This document shows positions 22,101-32,651 of a stretch of 32,651 nt of DNA, in pieces. The stretch's first letter is position 1; each line of letters starts with the position of its first letter. Source of the stretch: Hepatocystis sp. ex Piliocolobus tephrosceles (taxonomy: Eukaryota; Apicomplexa; Aconoidasida; Haemosporida; Plasmodiidae); NCBI GenBank assembly GCA_902459845.2, contig CABPSV020000081.1, forward strand, positions 1 through 32,651, read 5' to 3'. The notes beneath the pieces are model-generated. The model was not told the DNA's origin. It made no database searches and worked only from the letters and a program-made list of their open reading frames with translations. The position numbers were made by a program, and so were the translations under genes.

Positions 22101-25100
22101 TTCTTTTTCCTTTTCCTTCTCCTTCTCTTTTTCCTTCTCCTTCTCTTTTTCCTTCTCCTTCTCTTTTTCCTTAACTGCACTTATTTCGTTGCTTATTTCA
22201 TTAACTATCTTCTTATTATCAGTACTGGTAACAATAATAGTAGATTTATTTATTTTTTTCTCATCGATTGTGTCATCTATTGCGTTATTGGTTTTGTCAT
22301 TAGTTTTGTCATTAGTTTTGTCATTAGTTTTGTCATTAGTTTTGTCATTAGTTTTGTCATTAGTTTTGTCATTGGTTTTGTCATTGGTTTTATCATTGGT
22401 TTTATCATTGGTTGCACATGTATTTACTTCCTTTTTATTATTATTATTATCTTTAGTGCTATTCTCATCCTTTTTTTTAATAAGATTTAATGACTCATCA
22501 TCATCATCATCCACCTTATTCCTACCATCATCTACTGATATCATATGTTTTTGTTTAGTTGTACTTTCTTCCTTAACATCAACACTCTTTTTTTTTTTTA
22601 TATCCTCTGATACATTATTACTACTAACTTGTTCATTGTTATATTCCATTTTCTTATCACTTATATTGTTAACCTGTTTTAAATCACTACATAACGAATC
22701 TGATAGGTTGCTACTATCGACAATATTATCCTCTTCCTCTTCTTTTGTCTGTTTCTGCTCAACATTATCCTTTTCTATCTTCTTTTCTTTTACCTCTTCT
22801 TTTTCCATCTCCTTTACCTCTTCCTCTTCCGTATCCTTTACTTCTTTTTTTTCCTTTTCTTCCACAGTCTTACACACAGTAATATCATCAGTACCACTAA
22901 CACCATCAACACCACTAACACCATCAACACCACTAACACCACTAACACCATCAACACCATCAACACCACTAACACCACTAACACCACTAACACCACTAAC
23001 ACCGCTAACACCATCAACATCGACAACATCAACAACATCGTCCGTAACTAACGACTTTCCAGCTGAATCAGGTTTGCTTTCCTTTTTGTTACTATTTGTA
23101 CCAATACTAGCACTACTCGACCATTTTTTATTTATCTTATCATTTTTACTTGAAGTGACTACCTGCTTTTTGTCGTTCAAACCGTTTTTATTATTTGCAA
23201 CCGTGTCAATACTACTTGTATTATTTTTTAACATTAATTCTTTATTTTGATTACGTCTTATAACTTCAGCATATGATACTTTTCCTCCCCAAACAGAATT
23301 TTTAGAGTTCGAATAAGTAGATGTAGATCTACTCTTATTGTTTTTCACATTAGATGATGGTGATGATAAGGATGCGTTATTGTAATCATTTATATTCGTA
23401 TATTTATTATAATTGCTTTTATTTTCATCATTTACGACATTCCCTTTTCTTGCAGTTACATTATTTGTATCTTGACTATTAAAAGAATCTCTACCTGATA
23501 TTATTCCTCTATTCTTTTTATTGTTACTACCATTAACACTATTATTATCTCCTATATCATTCATATTATCTACCTTTTTATTTTTCCTCATATCTTTATT
23601 CGTCATACTACTACTACTACTACTAATATCACCATATTCAGTATCGTTCTTGTTACCACTATTACTTGTATTAACGTATTTGTTTTTTTCTGAAAACAAA
23701 AACTGATCATCTTTTTTGTTACTATTGTTATTACCACTGCTAGTATTAACACTATCATTATTCATACTGTTACTAGTATTATTATCTACTATTGATGTCT
23801 TTTTTTTATCCTGATCCAATTCTTGTTTATCAACTCCATGACTGTGAATGCTAGAAACACTCGTTTTTTTACTACCATATACCCTTTCCTCTATTCTCTT
23901 CATTTCAACATTTTGAATTTTTAATTTTTCTCTTTGTCTATGAGCAGGTAAATTGTTTTTACTAACATTGTTGTTATTGTTAGCCATAGTATTCAAATCA
24001 CCAGATACAGTCCCTTCTCCAATAGTTCTTCTTTCATTACTCAAATCAATTTTCTTATTATTGTTGTTACTAATGTTAGTACTTGTGTTTTTACTAGTAC
24101 CAGACGAACCATAATTGTTATATAATTTTTTATTTTTCACATTATTAACACTTCCACCATTATCTAACTTTTTATTATCAATTTTTTTTGCATTTCTATT
24201 ATATTGACCGGAACCTACACCTACACTTGTACCTGCACCAACACTGGCACCTGCACCGGAACCTACACCTACACCTGCAACATTGTCCTGATCCTTACTT
24301 CCGATATGCACCATTGTAATTGAGTCTTTCTTTTTTTTATTACTATTGTCAACTCCACTTGAACCTGTAGTACCCATACCATAACCTGCAGAATTAACAT
24401 CTTCTTCAGTCTTTTTCTTTGTATTCCCATCTTTACTTATATTAACAGAAACCCCCCCCTTATTATTATCCTTACTTGAATGACTAAATCTATTATTATT
24501 AGGAATATTCATATTATTCACTTTGTGATGATAAGCTGATTCACTACTGCGATGGTACGACGTTGTATTATTTTCCGAACCGACGTTATTATTAACACCA
24601 GTGCCACCACTTCTCATAGTATCCACCACACCACTAGAATAATCACTATTACTAACATTATTAACTCCTACTGTATTCTTACTCGAATGATATATATCAT
24701 TATTGTTATTGTATTTATTGTTATAACTAACAGTATTGGAAAAAGAATTGTTTGTAATAATATTTCCAATATTATTATTATTATCACCAGCAGAACTAAT
24801 ATTTATTTTTTCATTTTTTTTTTTATTTGTAGGTGGTTTAGATATTTTAGACCATGCACTATAGTCCATATTTTTTTTTTCATAATTTTTCAACTTTTTC
24901 ATGTTATAACTCATATTCTTATTATTATTACTACTACTATTATTACTATTTACAGTATTGTGGTTGTTATGTGAATAACTAATAGATCCATTTTTATAAC
25001 CACTATTACCACCACTACCACTATTACCACCACTACCACTATTACCACCACTACCACTATTACCACCACTACCACTATTACCACCACTACCACTATTGCC

Positions 25101-28100
25101 ACCACTACCACTATTATCATTTGTAGTTGTATTTCTAGTATTAACGTGCTCATTATTATTTTGTATTGTCCCATGTATGTTGTTTACGACATTGTTACTG
25201 TTCGCGTTAGTACTGGTAGTAGCAGCAGTAGTTGTACCTGTAGTTGTTGTTGTGGTTGTACCTGTACCAGTAGAAACAGGAACAGAAGCAACAGTATTGT
25301 TGTACATATTGTTCTTATCTTTATACTTTTTATTCTCTTCTTCATGTTTTACCTTCTTCATATCTACATTTCGAATACTGTTCATACGCTTGTCATTTTG
25401 ATATTTATTGTTTCCGTAATTTCCTTGTTGTTGCTTACTACAATCAATACTTACACTCCCTACATGATTGTTCATGTTGTTATTACCACTTTTGTTATTA
25501 CTATGATTACTTATACTGTTATTATGAATCGTATGGCTTGACTGACTTGTATGATGATGATGATGATGTATATCATTTACACCACCACTTAATTTATCCT
25601 TAGAATACTCTTTTTTATTATTGTTACTATTCAATAACATTCCATCTATTTTGTTATCAACAATATTATTTTTGTTTCGATAACCCCTAATGTTTTTATA
25701 ATCGTCTTTATTATTTACATTATTATTACTACTTGTAGAGGTAGTAGTAGTAGTAGTAGTAGTACTACTACTGTTTAAATTATTAACACCTGTACTATTA
25801 TTATTACCTTTGTTCTTTTCATTCTTGCCATATCCTAACTGTCTTTTATCATGGCTCATAATCATATCCACCGGATATCCACTATTATAATTATTATTGT
25901 TCAAATTATTATTATTATTATTATTATTATTATTGTTCAAATTATTATTATTATTATTACTATTTTTTTTATTATTTTTCACATTAGTACTGCTAATATT
26001 GTTACCTCCCATATTATTATCGCTAGTCTCAGCACTAATACAAACACTAGTGCTATTACTACTGGTAGTTGTAGTTGTTGTAGTACCATTTACTCCACCA
26101 TTCATGTCATAACTCTTCCCTTTTATTAATGAACTGTGACCACTACTACTACCACCACCACTATTACTCTTATTACTTAAGTAATTATTATCATTAAAAT
26201 CGTTGGTATGGTCTTTTATGTCACCATTATTATTAACACCAGAATACTCTTCCTTATTATTGTGTATATTGGATATATTGTTGTCGTAATTTTTACCACT
26301 ACCACCTACATTCTTACCATTATAATAATTTATACTACCTGAACGGGTCATATTATTATTACTATCTTCACGATTGTTATACATTTCTTGTTTATTACCT
26401 CCTTTATTGTTGTTACCATTTCCAATTCCAACTCCACCCGATTGACCAACATCATTACAAATATTACTACTACTAACACTATTACCTGTATTGTTCATAT
26501 TATTGTTCATATTATTGTTCATATTATTGTTCATATTATTGTTCATATTATTGTTCATATTATTGTTCATATTATTGTTCATATTATTGTTCATATTATT
26601 GTTCATATTGTTATTCATACTATTGTTCATATTGTTATTCATACTATTGTTCATATTATTGTTCAACGAATTATATCGGTTATGCTTCTTGTCATCATGG
26701 TGATGTCCTACTTTCGAACTCGAATTTACGTTACTACTATTATTGTCATGATATTTAGAATTATAATTATTAACGTTATTATATAAACCATTACCACTAT
26801 TATTAAAATTCAAATTTAATGTATTATTTCCTTTCATACCTACATTACTACTACTACTGTTGTTATTATTATTTTTATGATCCCTATAATTGTTATATTG
26901 TTTGTTATGATTAAACATATTATTATTTCTATCATTATAAGAATTATTTCTTTTATGATGTTTTCCTCCAACCATAGGTACATTATGCATACCACTCATT
27001 TGATTCATTCTAGGCATATGATTCAAACTGTTATTAGTATTATTATTTATAAGAATACCTTGATTCATATGTATTCCACCATTCATGTGTAAGTTATTGT
27101 TCATAGGACCATTTATAGGACCATTTATAGGACCATTCATAGGACTATTAGTCATGATATTACCCATTGGATGATGATGGTGTGAGACTCCTCCTGCACC
27201 AACCATACCACTACCAGCACCACTACCTCCTGTATTATTCAAATGTAAAGAATTATTTAAACAAAATAAATTTCCACTATTGTTTAATGCCATGTTTGTT
27301 CCTAATGCTGCATTCATGTGTATGCCACTGTTCAAGCCACTGTTCAAGCCACTGTTCAAGCCACTGTTCAAGCCACTGTTCAATCCACTGTTCAATCCAC
27401 TGTTTATATTATTTGCACTTCCAATAGTTGTGGCCGTATTACTACTAGTGTTACTAGCACCTGTTATATTCATATTATTACTATTACTGTTGCTATTATT
27501 TTGATTATTCAAATTAATATCAGGTACTAACATAACAATACCGTTTGTTGCATTATGAGGACCTGGACCATTTAAACCGCCATGGTGATAACCACTACCA
27601 CCAGTACCAGTACCAGCACCAGCACCACCACTATATGAATAATTCAAATTAGATTTCAACATAACATTCATATTATTATTTTTTATAGTATTATTACCAC
27701 TACCACTACTATTATTATTATTATTATTACTGCTATTTATAGTTGTAGAGTTCATCACATTATTAGTACTACTATTTACATTCGAATCAAAAATATTGTC
27801 ATTTATCTGATTTGCATTGGTAGAACTTGTATTTGTAGCTGCTGTAGTCGCAGTATTATTAGTGGTATTTGTATTATTTGTAGATGCTTGTGTAGATGTA
27901 GTACCTGCACCACTCACAACGTTACCACTAGAAGTTGAAGCAGTATTAGATCCATTAGAACTTGTATTAGTACCACCAATTGTTGTATTATTATAATATG
28001 AAAACATATTATTATTTCTTCTAATAGGTTGATTCATCTGACCACCATATGGCATTTTCAAAGGTGTACCACTACCACTAACACCACCAACACCACCAAC

Positions 28101-31100
28101 ACTACCAACACCACCAACACCACCAACACCACCAACACCACCAACACCACCAACACCACCAACACCACCAACACCACCAACACCACCAACACCACCAACA
28201 CCACCAACACCACCAACACCACCAACACCACCAACACCACCAACACCACCAACACCACCACCACCACTACCACCAGGAATGACATTACCTGGTGTTGGTA
28301 TACAATGACTATCCATATTGTGATTCAAATTTAAATGCCCATTAGGATGTGGATGATGTAATTGAGGTGGTGGAGTCTGTATTCCTCCACAAGATAAATA
28401 ATTATACGGATTAATACCTAAACCGGTATGTTTTGACGAAGTTAAACTATTATTTGTTATAACATTATTAGGTACATTGTCAAACGCACCATATATTGCT
28501 GGACCTTGTGGGAAGGGTAAATCATGATGATGGATTCCACCTGGACCATCACCCATAGATGTATTACCATAATGCATAGGAGAAAATATTGTAGGAGGTG
28601 CAGTTAAACCAGGACCATGATAATTATTCATAATATAAGATGGATTAATGTAAAAACCTGGATGATGCATCATAGCAGCTGGATTGTTTGCTTGAAAATT
28701 TGGATGTGCATCGACCATCGCATGATGTGGATGTGGATGCTGATGTTGAGGATGATGAGGGAATGTTGGTGGATTTTCTCCTGAATTCATAAAATTGTTT
28801 GTACCTCCTCCTCCTCCTCTTATATTTTTCATATTACCAGGTATTATATTTTGATTTATAAAATTACCATCTGCAACTCCTGTATTCTTACCTATTCCTC
28901 CTCCAATAGTTGTTAAATGTATATTTTGAGAACTACCTAAACTAGAATCTATAAATCCACTATTCAATTGTTTATTTGTATTGCTACTATTATTTATTTG
29001 ATTTGTACCACTAACATTATTATTACTATTAGAATTATTTACATTATTGTTGGTATTTACATTATTGTTATTATTATTACTACTAGTATTAACATTATTT
29101 GTTGTATTATTTTTCTCCATATAATTATCAACATTATTTGTATTATTTTGTGTATTTATTACTGTACCACTAGTATTATTATTATTAGCGGTAGTAGTAG
29201 TAGTAGTAGTAGTACTATTATTATTACCAGTAGCAGTAGTAGTATTTGTACTATTATTGTTATTATTAAGTGTAGGATTTATACCTAAAGTTATGCCTGG
29301 AGCTATACCTGGAGCTAAACCAGGTCCCAAACCAGGTGCTAAACCTGGTACTAAACCTGGTACTAAACCTGCTGCTGCTAATCCTGGACCTAAACCAGCA
29401 GTAGGCATATTCAAATTCAAATTGTTAGGATTTAATACATTGTTTGTACCAACAATATTCATTAGTTTATTACCTCCTCCACCTCCTACAATTCCAACAT
29501 TGTTTGGGATACCATTCATAGGATTCATTAATGGGTTAGGACTTAATATAATATTATTATAAAGGGGTGGATTTATATGATTATTGATTAATTTATTAGT
29601 AGCTATATTTACATAAGAATTATTAGGCAAATCAGGATAATAATTATTCCATAACATAGGTGCATATGGTAAATTACCTGTTATACTATTTGTTGAAGGA
29701 ACAAATTCAGGTGCATCAGCATTCAAAGAACTTAATGTTAATGTGTTATTATTATTATTAGTAGTAGTAGTATTAGTATTATCATTATTATTACTATTAC
29801 TCAATTTTGTTCCTTTACTAAACTTAGATTGGTTAACATTTCTTGAAATCTTACCTTCAGAATTGTTGTTATTACTATTGTTATTACCTTTATTATTACT
29901 ACCCTCTACTTTCATTTCATTCTCTTTTTTTTTTGTTTCATTTTTATCATTATAATTGTTATCATTGTTGTTCACATTTTTCTCATTATCTTTGTTATTA
30001 TTTTTCATATTTTTATCTTTATCTTTATTTTTATTTTTTTCGTTTTCTTCATCATCATTGTCGTTATTATTGTTATTATTGTTATTATTGTTGTTGTTGT
30101 TGTTGTTGTTATTGTTGTTGTTGTTATTGTTGTTGTTGTTGTTACTACCATCATTACTGCTATTATTTCCATCTGTATTACCATTACCACTGTTGTTATT
30201 ACTACTATTACTACTATTACTATTATTACCACTATTATTATTACCATTACCACTATTGTTATTATTGTTACTATTACTACTTTCATTATTAGTATTTCCA
30301 TCATTTTCATTACTGTCACTGCAACTAATAGTACTAATATTTTGATCTCTATCAATACCTTTTGTGTTTAAACTTTTATTATCACCATTTTTACATTCTT
30401 TGTTAATAATATTATTATTACTGTTATCGAGGATTTTTACAGATACGTTTGACAAGTCACAAAAATCGACAGATATTTTTTCAGAACTACCTTTTTTTTC
30501 ATCAATACAACCACCGTTGTTATCATTAAGACCAAATGTATTATTATTATTATTATTGTTATTATTATTATTATTGTTATTATTATTATTATTATTATTG
30601 TTATTATTATTATTGTTATTATTATTTTTTTTAATTATACAAGTATTATTATTACCATAATTTAAACACTCATTCGATTTATCTTCTTTATACTGTAATG
30701 CATTATTATGTTGTAAAATGTTACTATCGTGACAAACACCATCATCAACACAACTTTTATTTTTTAACTCTTTATCGTTATTCGTGCCGATGTTATCACT
30801 ACATCTATTGTCATTACTCTTGATATTGCTATCCATACTAATGTTAATGTTACTATTAAGACTCGATTGGGATGTATAAGTACTACTACTACCATCATTC
30901 ACAATACTACAAGTTGTTGTTCCCTCACTTATATCTGTTTTATCATTTTTCATATTATTATTAAATATACCTATTTCGTTATTATTTATTACTCTTGTGC
31001 GTAATTCAGATATATCTACATCTTGTATGTTACTAAATTCTCCACTTTTATATGTTTCCTTTTTTTTATTCTTCATAGTATTATGTAAATCCAAATCTGT

Positions 31101-31247
31101 TTGTTTTAAGTAACTTATAACATGTTCACCTTCTTTTGCCTCTTCTCTACATGTACTTGTTGTACTGAAGGATGTTTTACTTTTAATTCCGTTTATCATC
31201 TTATCGTATTCTGTTATATCTTTGCTTAATATAATGTCACTTTGCAT
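18075..31247 (-). CDS. PAIP1: Giant PABP- and eIF4E-binding MIF4G protein (PAIP1/eIF4G-like)
   Basis: One uninterrupted 4390-codon ORF, from MQSDIILSKDITEYDKM to SQMKSVI. Order of recognisable parts: Asn/Ser-rich N-terminus with poly-Asn runs; a PAM2 motif (residues 508-517, LNADAPEFVP); about 2700 residues of Asn/Gly/Ser/Thr/His low complexity with many tandem repeats; a KEKE tract; an eIF4E-binding-type motif (about 3253-3264, KKRFTIHELLEI); a MIF4G domain (about 3642-3918, beginning DSYTLLMRRFRGILNKLT); and a probable MA3-like C-terminal domain (about 4240-4385). By family knowledge, MIF4G binds eIF4A, PAM2 binds the MLLE domain of PABP and Y-x4-L-hydrophobic binds eIF4E, so the product should act on cytoplasmic mRNA in translation initiation or its control. 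The ATG at 31245-31247 is preceded (on its strand) by A-rich leader. Human PAIP1 is about ten times shorter. The alternative name is a second eIF4G. Confidence 0.88.
18090..18530 (-). other. Probable MA3-like C-terminal domain
   Basis: About 145 helical residues free of low complexity. Pattern: REIFISEYLPQIKYIFNL, then NLEELTSKIEKLNIPSEYYEIL, then YFNWLVSIVLSNKI, CWKSFILEKDE and DYPLLPTLAQNFIKAIEL. The acidic residue-DYP-x-x-P-x-x-A motif and the helix spacing are those of MA3 domains in eIF4G and PDCD4, which bind eIF4A. Sequence identity is low, so I call it probable. Confidence 0.6.
18585..18745 (-). repeat. SGNV/ISGS repeat
   Basis: Gly/Ser/Asn/Val-Ile units (SSGNISG, SSGNVIG) repeat about nine times between the MIF4G and MA3-like domains. 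A flexible linker is the likely role. Confidence 0.85.
19076..19150 (-). repeat. Poly-asparagine tract
   Basis: A run of about 24 Asn codons (mostly AAT with a few AAC). A second shorter run lies at 19262-19302. Typical Plasmodium Asn expansion; the complementary strand reads as poly-Leu. Confidence 0.9.
19490..20324 (-). other. MIF4G domain
   Basis: About 275 residues from DSYTLLMRRFRGILNKLTYERFD to VIDNRKECWKKK. Hallmarks are the first-repeat pattern R-x-x-x-G-I-L-N-K-L-T-x-x-x-F, followed by EELIKVKI and IFEKAVTQHHFIEMYVKLCKNL (the helix pair that contacts eIF4A in eIF4G), and later NMIFVGELLKSRII and ALCMLLNTIGALLD. A short insertion of Gly/Thr/Asn residues lies before EKMKKVEKIFSTLNAFI. 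Apart from that the HEAT-repeat core looks intact. Confidence 0.92.
20395..20465 (-). repeat. Gly/Ala (GGGAGGGGAG) repeat
   Basis: Short Gly-rich block directly upstream of the MIF4G domain (SGGSGSGGGGAGGGG). GC-rich for this locus; it probably acts as a linker. Confidence 0.85.
20855..20985 (-). repeat. GGSSGN repeat
   Basis: About seven units of GGSSGN(V/I) plus a Ser run, in the linker between the eIF4E-binding-type motif and the MIF4G domain. Confidence 0.85.
21462..21491 (-). other. eIF4E-binding-type motif
   Basis: KKRFTIHELLEI fits Y-x4-L-hydrophobic with Phe in place of Tyr (F3256, L3261, L3262). The basic residues just before it resemble eIF4G sites such as the KKxYxxxFLL pattern of plants and animals. 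It sits about 380 residues before the MIF4G domain, the order seen in eIF4G proteins. The Phe substitution lowers certainty. Confidence 0.6.
21905..22170 (-). repeat. KEKE charged tract
   Basis: About 85 residues of alternating Lys and Glu, encoded by a polypurine coding strand (AAGGAGAAAGAA type). The opposite strand is pure C/T. The tract is probably a long single charged helix; KEKE motifs are linked to protein association in other systems. Confidence 0.92.
22285..22412 (-). repeat. (NDKT)10 repeat
   Basis: Ten nearly identical 12-base units encode NDKT. The near-identity at the DNA level suggests recent expansion. The complementary strand reads open as (SLVL)n, a shadow. Confidence 0.92.
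22885..23035 (-). repeat. VSGVSGVDG repeat
   Basis: Nine-base units (GGTGTTAGT and GGTGTTGAT type) encode GVS and GVD triplets for about 48 residues, next to acidic and Lys/Glu-rich sequence. Confidence 0.9.
25005..25110 (-). repeat. (GGNSGS)n repeat
   Basis: About six 18-base units (GGTAATAGTGGTAGTGGT) encode GGNSGS. Low-complexity linker. Confidence 0.9.
26485..26680 (-). repeat. (NNMN)n repeat
   Basis: About fifteen 12-base units (AACAATAATATG) encode NNMN, with Ser variants at one end. Shadow frames read (FILL)n or (IVHI)n on the opposite strand. Confidence 0.92.
27322..27400 (-). repeat. (GLNS)n repeat
   Basis: Six 12-base units (GGCTTGAACAGT) encode GLNS. More G+C than the surroundings. 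Confidence 0.9.
28076..28265 (-). repeat. (GGV)n repeat, about 57 residues
   Basis: About nineteen 9-base units (GGTGTTGGT phase) encode Gly-Gly-Val, nearly perfect, with one Ser replacement near one end. It forms a sharp GC-rich island in very AT-rich DNA. Confidence 0.95.
29285..29400 (-). repeat. Pro/Gly/Leu/Ala (PGLAPGL) repeat
   Basis: Degenerate 12-base units encode PGLV, PGLA and PGIA over about 38 residues, some 105 residues after the PAM2 motif. This is the least Asn-rich low-complexity block in the protein. Confidence 0.85.
29697..29726 (-). other. PAM2 motif (PABP MLLE-binding)
   Basis: Reads SSLNADAPEFVPS on the minus strand; the core LNADAPEFVP is at residues 508-517. It fits the PAM2 consensus L-N-x-x-A-x-x-F-x-P at every fixed position, including the Leu, Ala, Phe and Pro that contact the MLLE domain of poly(A)-binding protein in known complexes. 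It is flanked by low complexity, the usual context for such linear motifs. Confidence 0.88.
30058..30145 (-). repeat. Poly-asparagine tract
   Basis: About 28 Asn codons mixing AAC and AAT, followed toward the C-terminus by DNDDEENEKNKNKDKDK. Confidence 0.9.
30540..30630 (-). repeat. Poly-asparagine tract
   Basis: About 29 Asn codons near the N-terminus (after CIIKK). AAT-dominated; probably unstable in length. Confidence 0.9.
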
Positions 31248-32120
31248 TGTATCTAAATTTTTTTATTTTTTTTATTTTTTATTTTTTTTTTTTGCTAAAA
31301 GAATATATTAATTAATTTTTTTTATATATTTATGCGTATCTTAGCTTAAAACTGTACATATATATATATATATATATATGTGCTTAAACAAATATATTTA
31401 TGTATATACAAGGTAAATATACAAACATACGTTTTATTATAGTTCTATTATGTTATGTTTACCCATTCATTTAACATGTGTTACAATTAAAAAAAATAAA
31501 ATTAAATTAACAAAAATTGTATATATGTTATATGCATGAAATGTGCGCGTATGAATATCCGTTATATTTAAATTGAACGGTATTGTAAAACACAAAAAGA
31601 ATGTACCTTAGCAGTAGTTATAAATGGTAATATAACTAATGTAATAAAATAATAAAATAATAAAATGATAAAATAATAAATTGGTATAAATAAATATGTA
31701 TTCTATATAAGTATTAAAATTTTTTAATTTTTTGCTTCGTTTCAATATTAAATGTAATAATTGTATGTTATATAATCATATATAAATTCAATTATTTTAC
31801 TTGCTACAAATAATATATATAAAACTGATACCACACATATGTATACACATATATATATATATATATATATATATGTAAAATTTATAAATAAAAAGAAAAA
31901 ATTAGACTTTTAATTATCTTTAATATATGTATAAATACAAATTTCTATATAAAATATAGAGTATGTGCTAATAAATGAATAAATAAATATTTTTTATGTA
32001 CAATATTTACAAAAGTAATTTATTTCTTATTATTAAAATAACATTATTCACAATAATAAAATGCATTATATATATATATATATATATATATTCACTAAAG
32101 AAGTATATAAATGTTGGGAC

Positions 32121-32152
<32 letters not shown>

Positions 32153-32344
32153 ATATACATACATATACATATACATACATATATGTGTAATTAAAATATA
32201 TAAACATGCATTAAAATATATAATCATATAAATATGTGATTATAAATATAAAAAATTATATAAATTTAAGATTATAAATATAAAATTTTTTCATATTTTT
32301 TAATATAAATATAATAATATCACATATATAAAAATATATACATA

Positions 32345-32437
32345 ATGTTAACTGCATTTGAAGAAAATATATTAAATATGAATGCTATAATAAAAAAAAA
32401 AAAAAAAGTAAATGATTTAACACGTAATTTTTTTTAA
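32345..32437 (+). other. Weak candidate first exon, plus strand
   Basis: An ATG-led frame reads MLTAFEENILNMNAII, then five Lys and VNDLTRNFF before TAA. The first 16 residues have a coding-like mix compared with translated spacer. A possible donor GTAAAT follows the Lys run and GTAATT lies near the end, but no downstream exon with compatible phase is visible in the remaining 210 bases. Chance is a real alternative in DNA this AT-rich. Confidence 0.2.
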
Positions 32438-32575
32438 TATTTTTTACTATTTTTTTTTGAGAAAAAAAGTACATATTTTTACAATAATTTTTTTTTATAA
32501 TAGATAAAGTATAAATATATGTCATAAAACTTCTTAAGAATTTTATATTAAAGTATAAAAAAATATATATAAATG

Positions 32576-32639
<64 letters not shown>
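32576..32639 (+). repeat. 64-base poly-A tract
   Basis: Uninterrupted A-run close to the right edge. It directly follows an ATG, so it would read as poly-Lys, but there is no supporting coding context. It is the longest homopolymer in the window and likely inaccurate in length. Confidence 0.9.
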
Positions 32640-32641
<2 letters not shown>

Positions 32642-32651
32642 AAAATAAAAA

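Larger units (their letters stand above)
31248..32651. other. 5' flank of the MIF4G gene
   Basis: About 1.4 kb of extremely AT-rich DNA with (TA)n at 31360-31378, 31850-31874, 32068-32090 and 32120-32146, and a 64-base A-run at 32576-32639. It should include the minus-strand promoter and 5' UTR; no defined element is recognisable. A weak plus-strand ORF lies at 32345-32437. Confidence 0.65.

Noticed and set aside
22189..23250. 353-codon plus-strand open frame rich in Leu, Ser, Val and Pro
   Set aside because: It is the complement of the (NDKT)n, acidic and VSGVSGVDG parts of the MIF4G protein; composition follows the antisense of repeats and there is no independent coding signal.
28029..28334. 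Overlapping plus-strand (TNT)n frame (28029-28334) and minus-strand VVVLVVLVV frame (28058-28285) at the GGV array
   Set aside because: Both are alternative readings of one 9-base repeat that already has a coding explanation.
29843..30345. Tyr/Cys/His-rich and poly-Leu plus-strand frames
   Set aside because: Antisense of poly-Asn and Asn/Ser tracts in the MIF4G protein.
31360..32146. (TA)n runs as TATA-type promoter elements
   Set aside because: Such runs occur throughout every spacer in the window and carry no positional information.

Overview
The window reads as nuclear DNA of a malaria parasite (Plasmodium), from one of the very AT-rich species rather than the GC-richer vivax group. The evidence is: extreme A+T in all non-coding DNA; homopolymer A and T runs of 20-64 bases; (TA)n runs; short introns with T-rich acceptors; and proteins swollen by Asn, Lys, His and Ser low complexity. 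I cannot fix the species. From memory, and unverified, a gene order of protein kinase, LSM4 and a PABP-interacting MIF4G protein exists on P. falciparum chromosome 11.

Layout, left to right. (1) 1-6383, plus strand: a large multi-exon TKL-type kinase gene with a SAM domain. It is open through the left edge, so probably 5'-partial. It is split in this sequence by two reading-frame breaks, each exactly at a ~50-base poly-A tract, and its kinase domain looks catalytically degenerate. (2) 7225-7907, plus: a two-exon coiled-coil protein of 169 aa, unassigned, with a weak resemblance to the Cor1/SYCP3 family. (3) 10074-11140, plus: LSm4 in four exons, beginning with a six-base first coding exon and ending in an RGG tail. 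(4) 11141-13854: intergenic DNA, with one orphan exon candidate at 12381-12437. (5) 13855-17004, plus: an eight-exon gene that I assign to CCZ1, a subunit of the Mon1-Ccz1 Rab7 exchange factor. (6) 18075-31247, minus: a single 4390-codon ORF for a translation-initiation scaffold. It carries a PAM2 motif, an eIF4E-binding-type motif, a MIF4G domain and a probable MA3-like domain, separated by very large low-complexity regions. (7) 31248-32651: AT-rich 5' flank of gene 6, with a weak candidate first exon on the plus strand at 32345.

The genes do not form a pathway or operon; they are independent eukaryotic transcription units. Loose themes are RNA metabolism (LSm4 in U6 snRNP and mRNA decay, the PABP/eIF4G-like scaffold in translation) and endolysosomal trafficking (CCZ1). 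The most interesting observations are the combined PABP-, eIF4E- and eIF4A-type modules in one giant protein, the pseudokinase signature, the paired poly-A frame breaks, the CCZ1 assignment and the possible Cor1-like coiled coil. I found no mobile element, CRISPR array, tRNA or rRNA.
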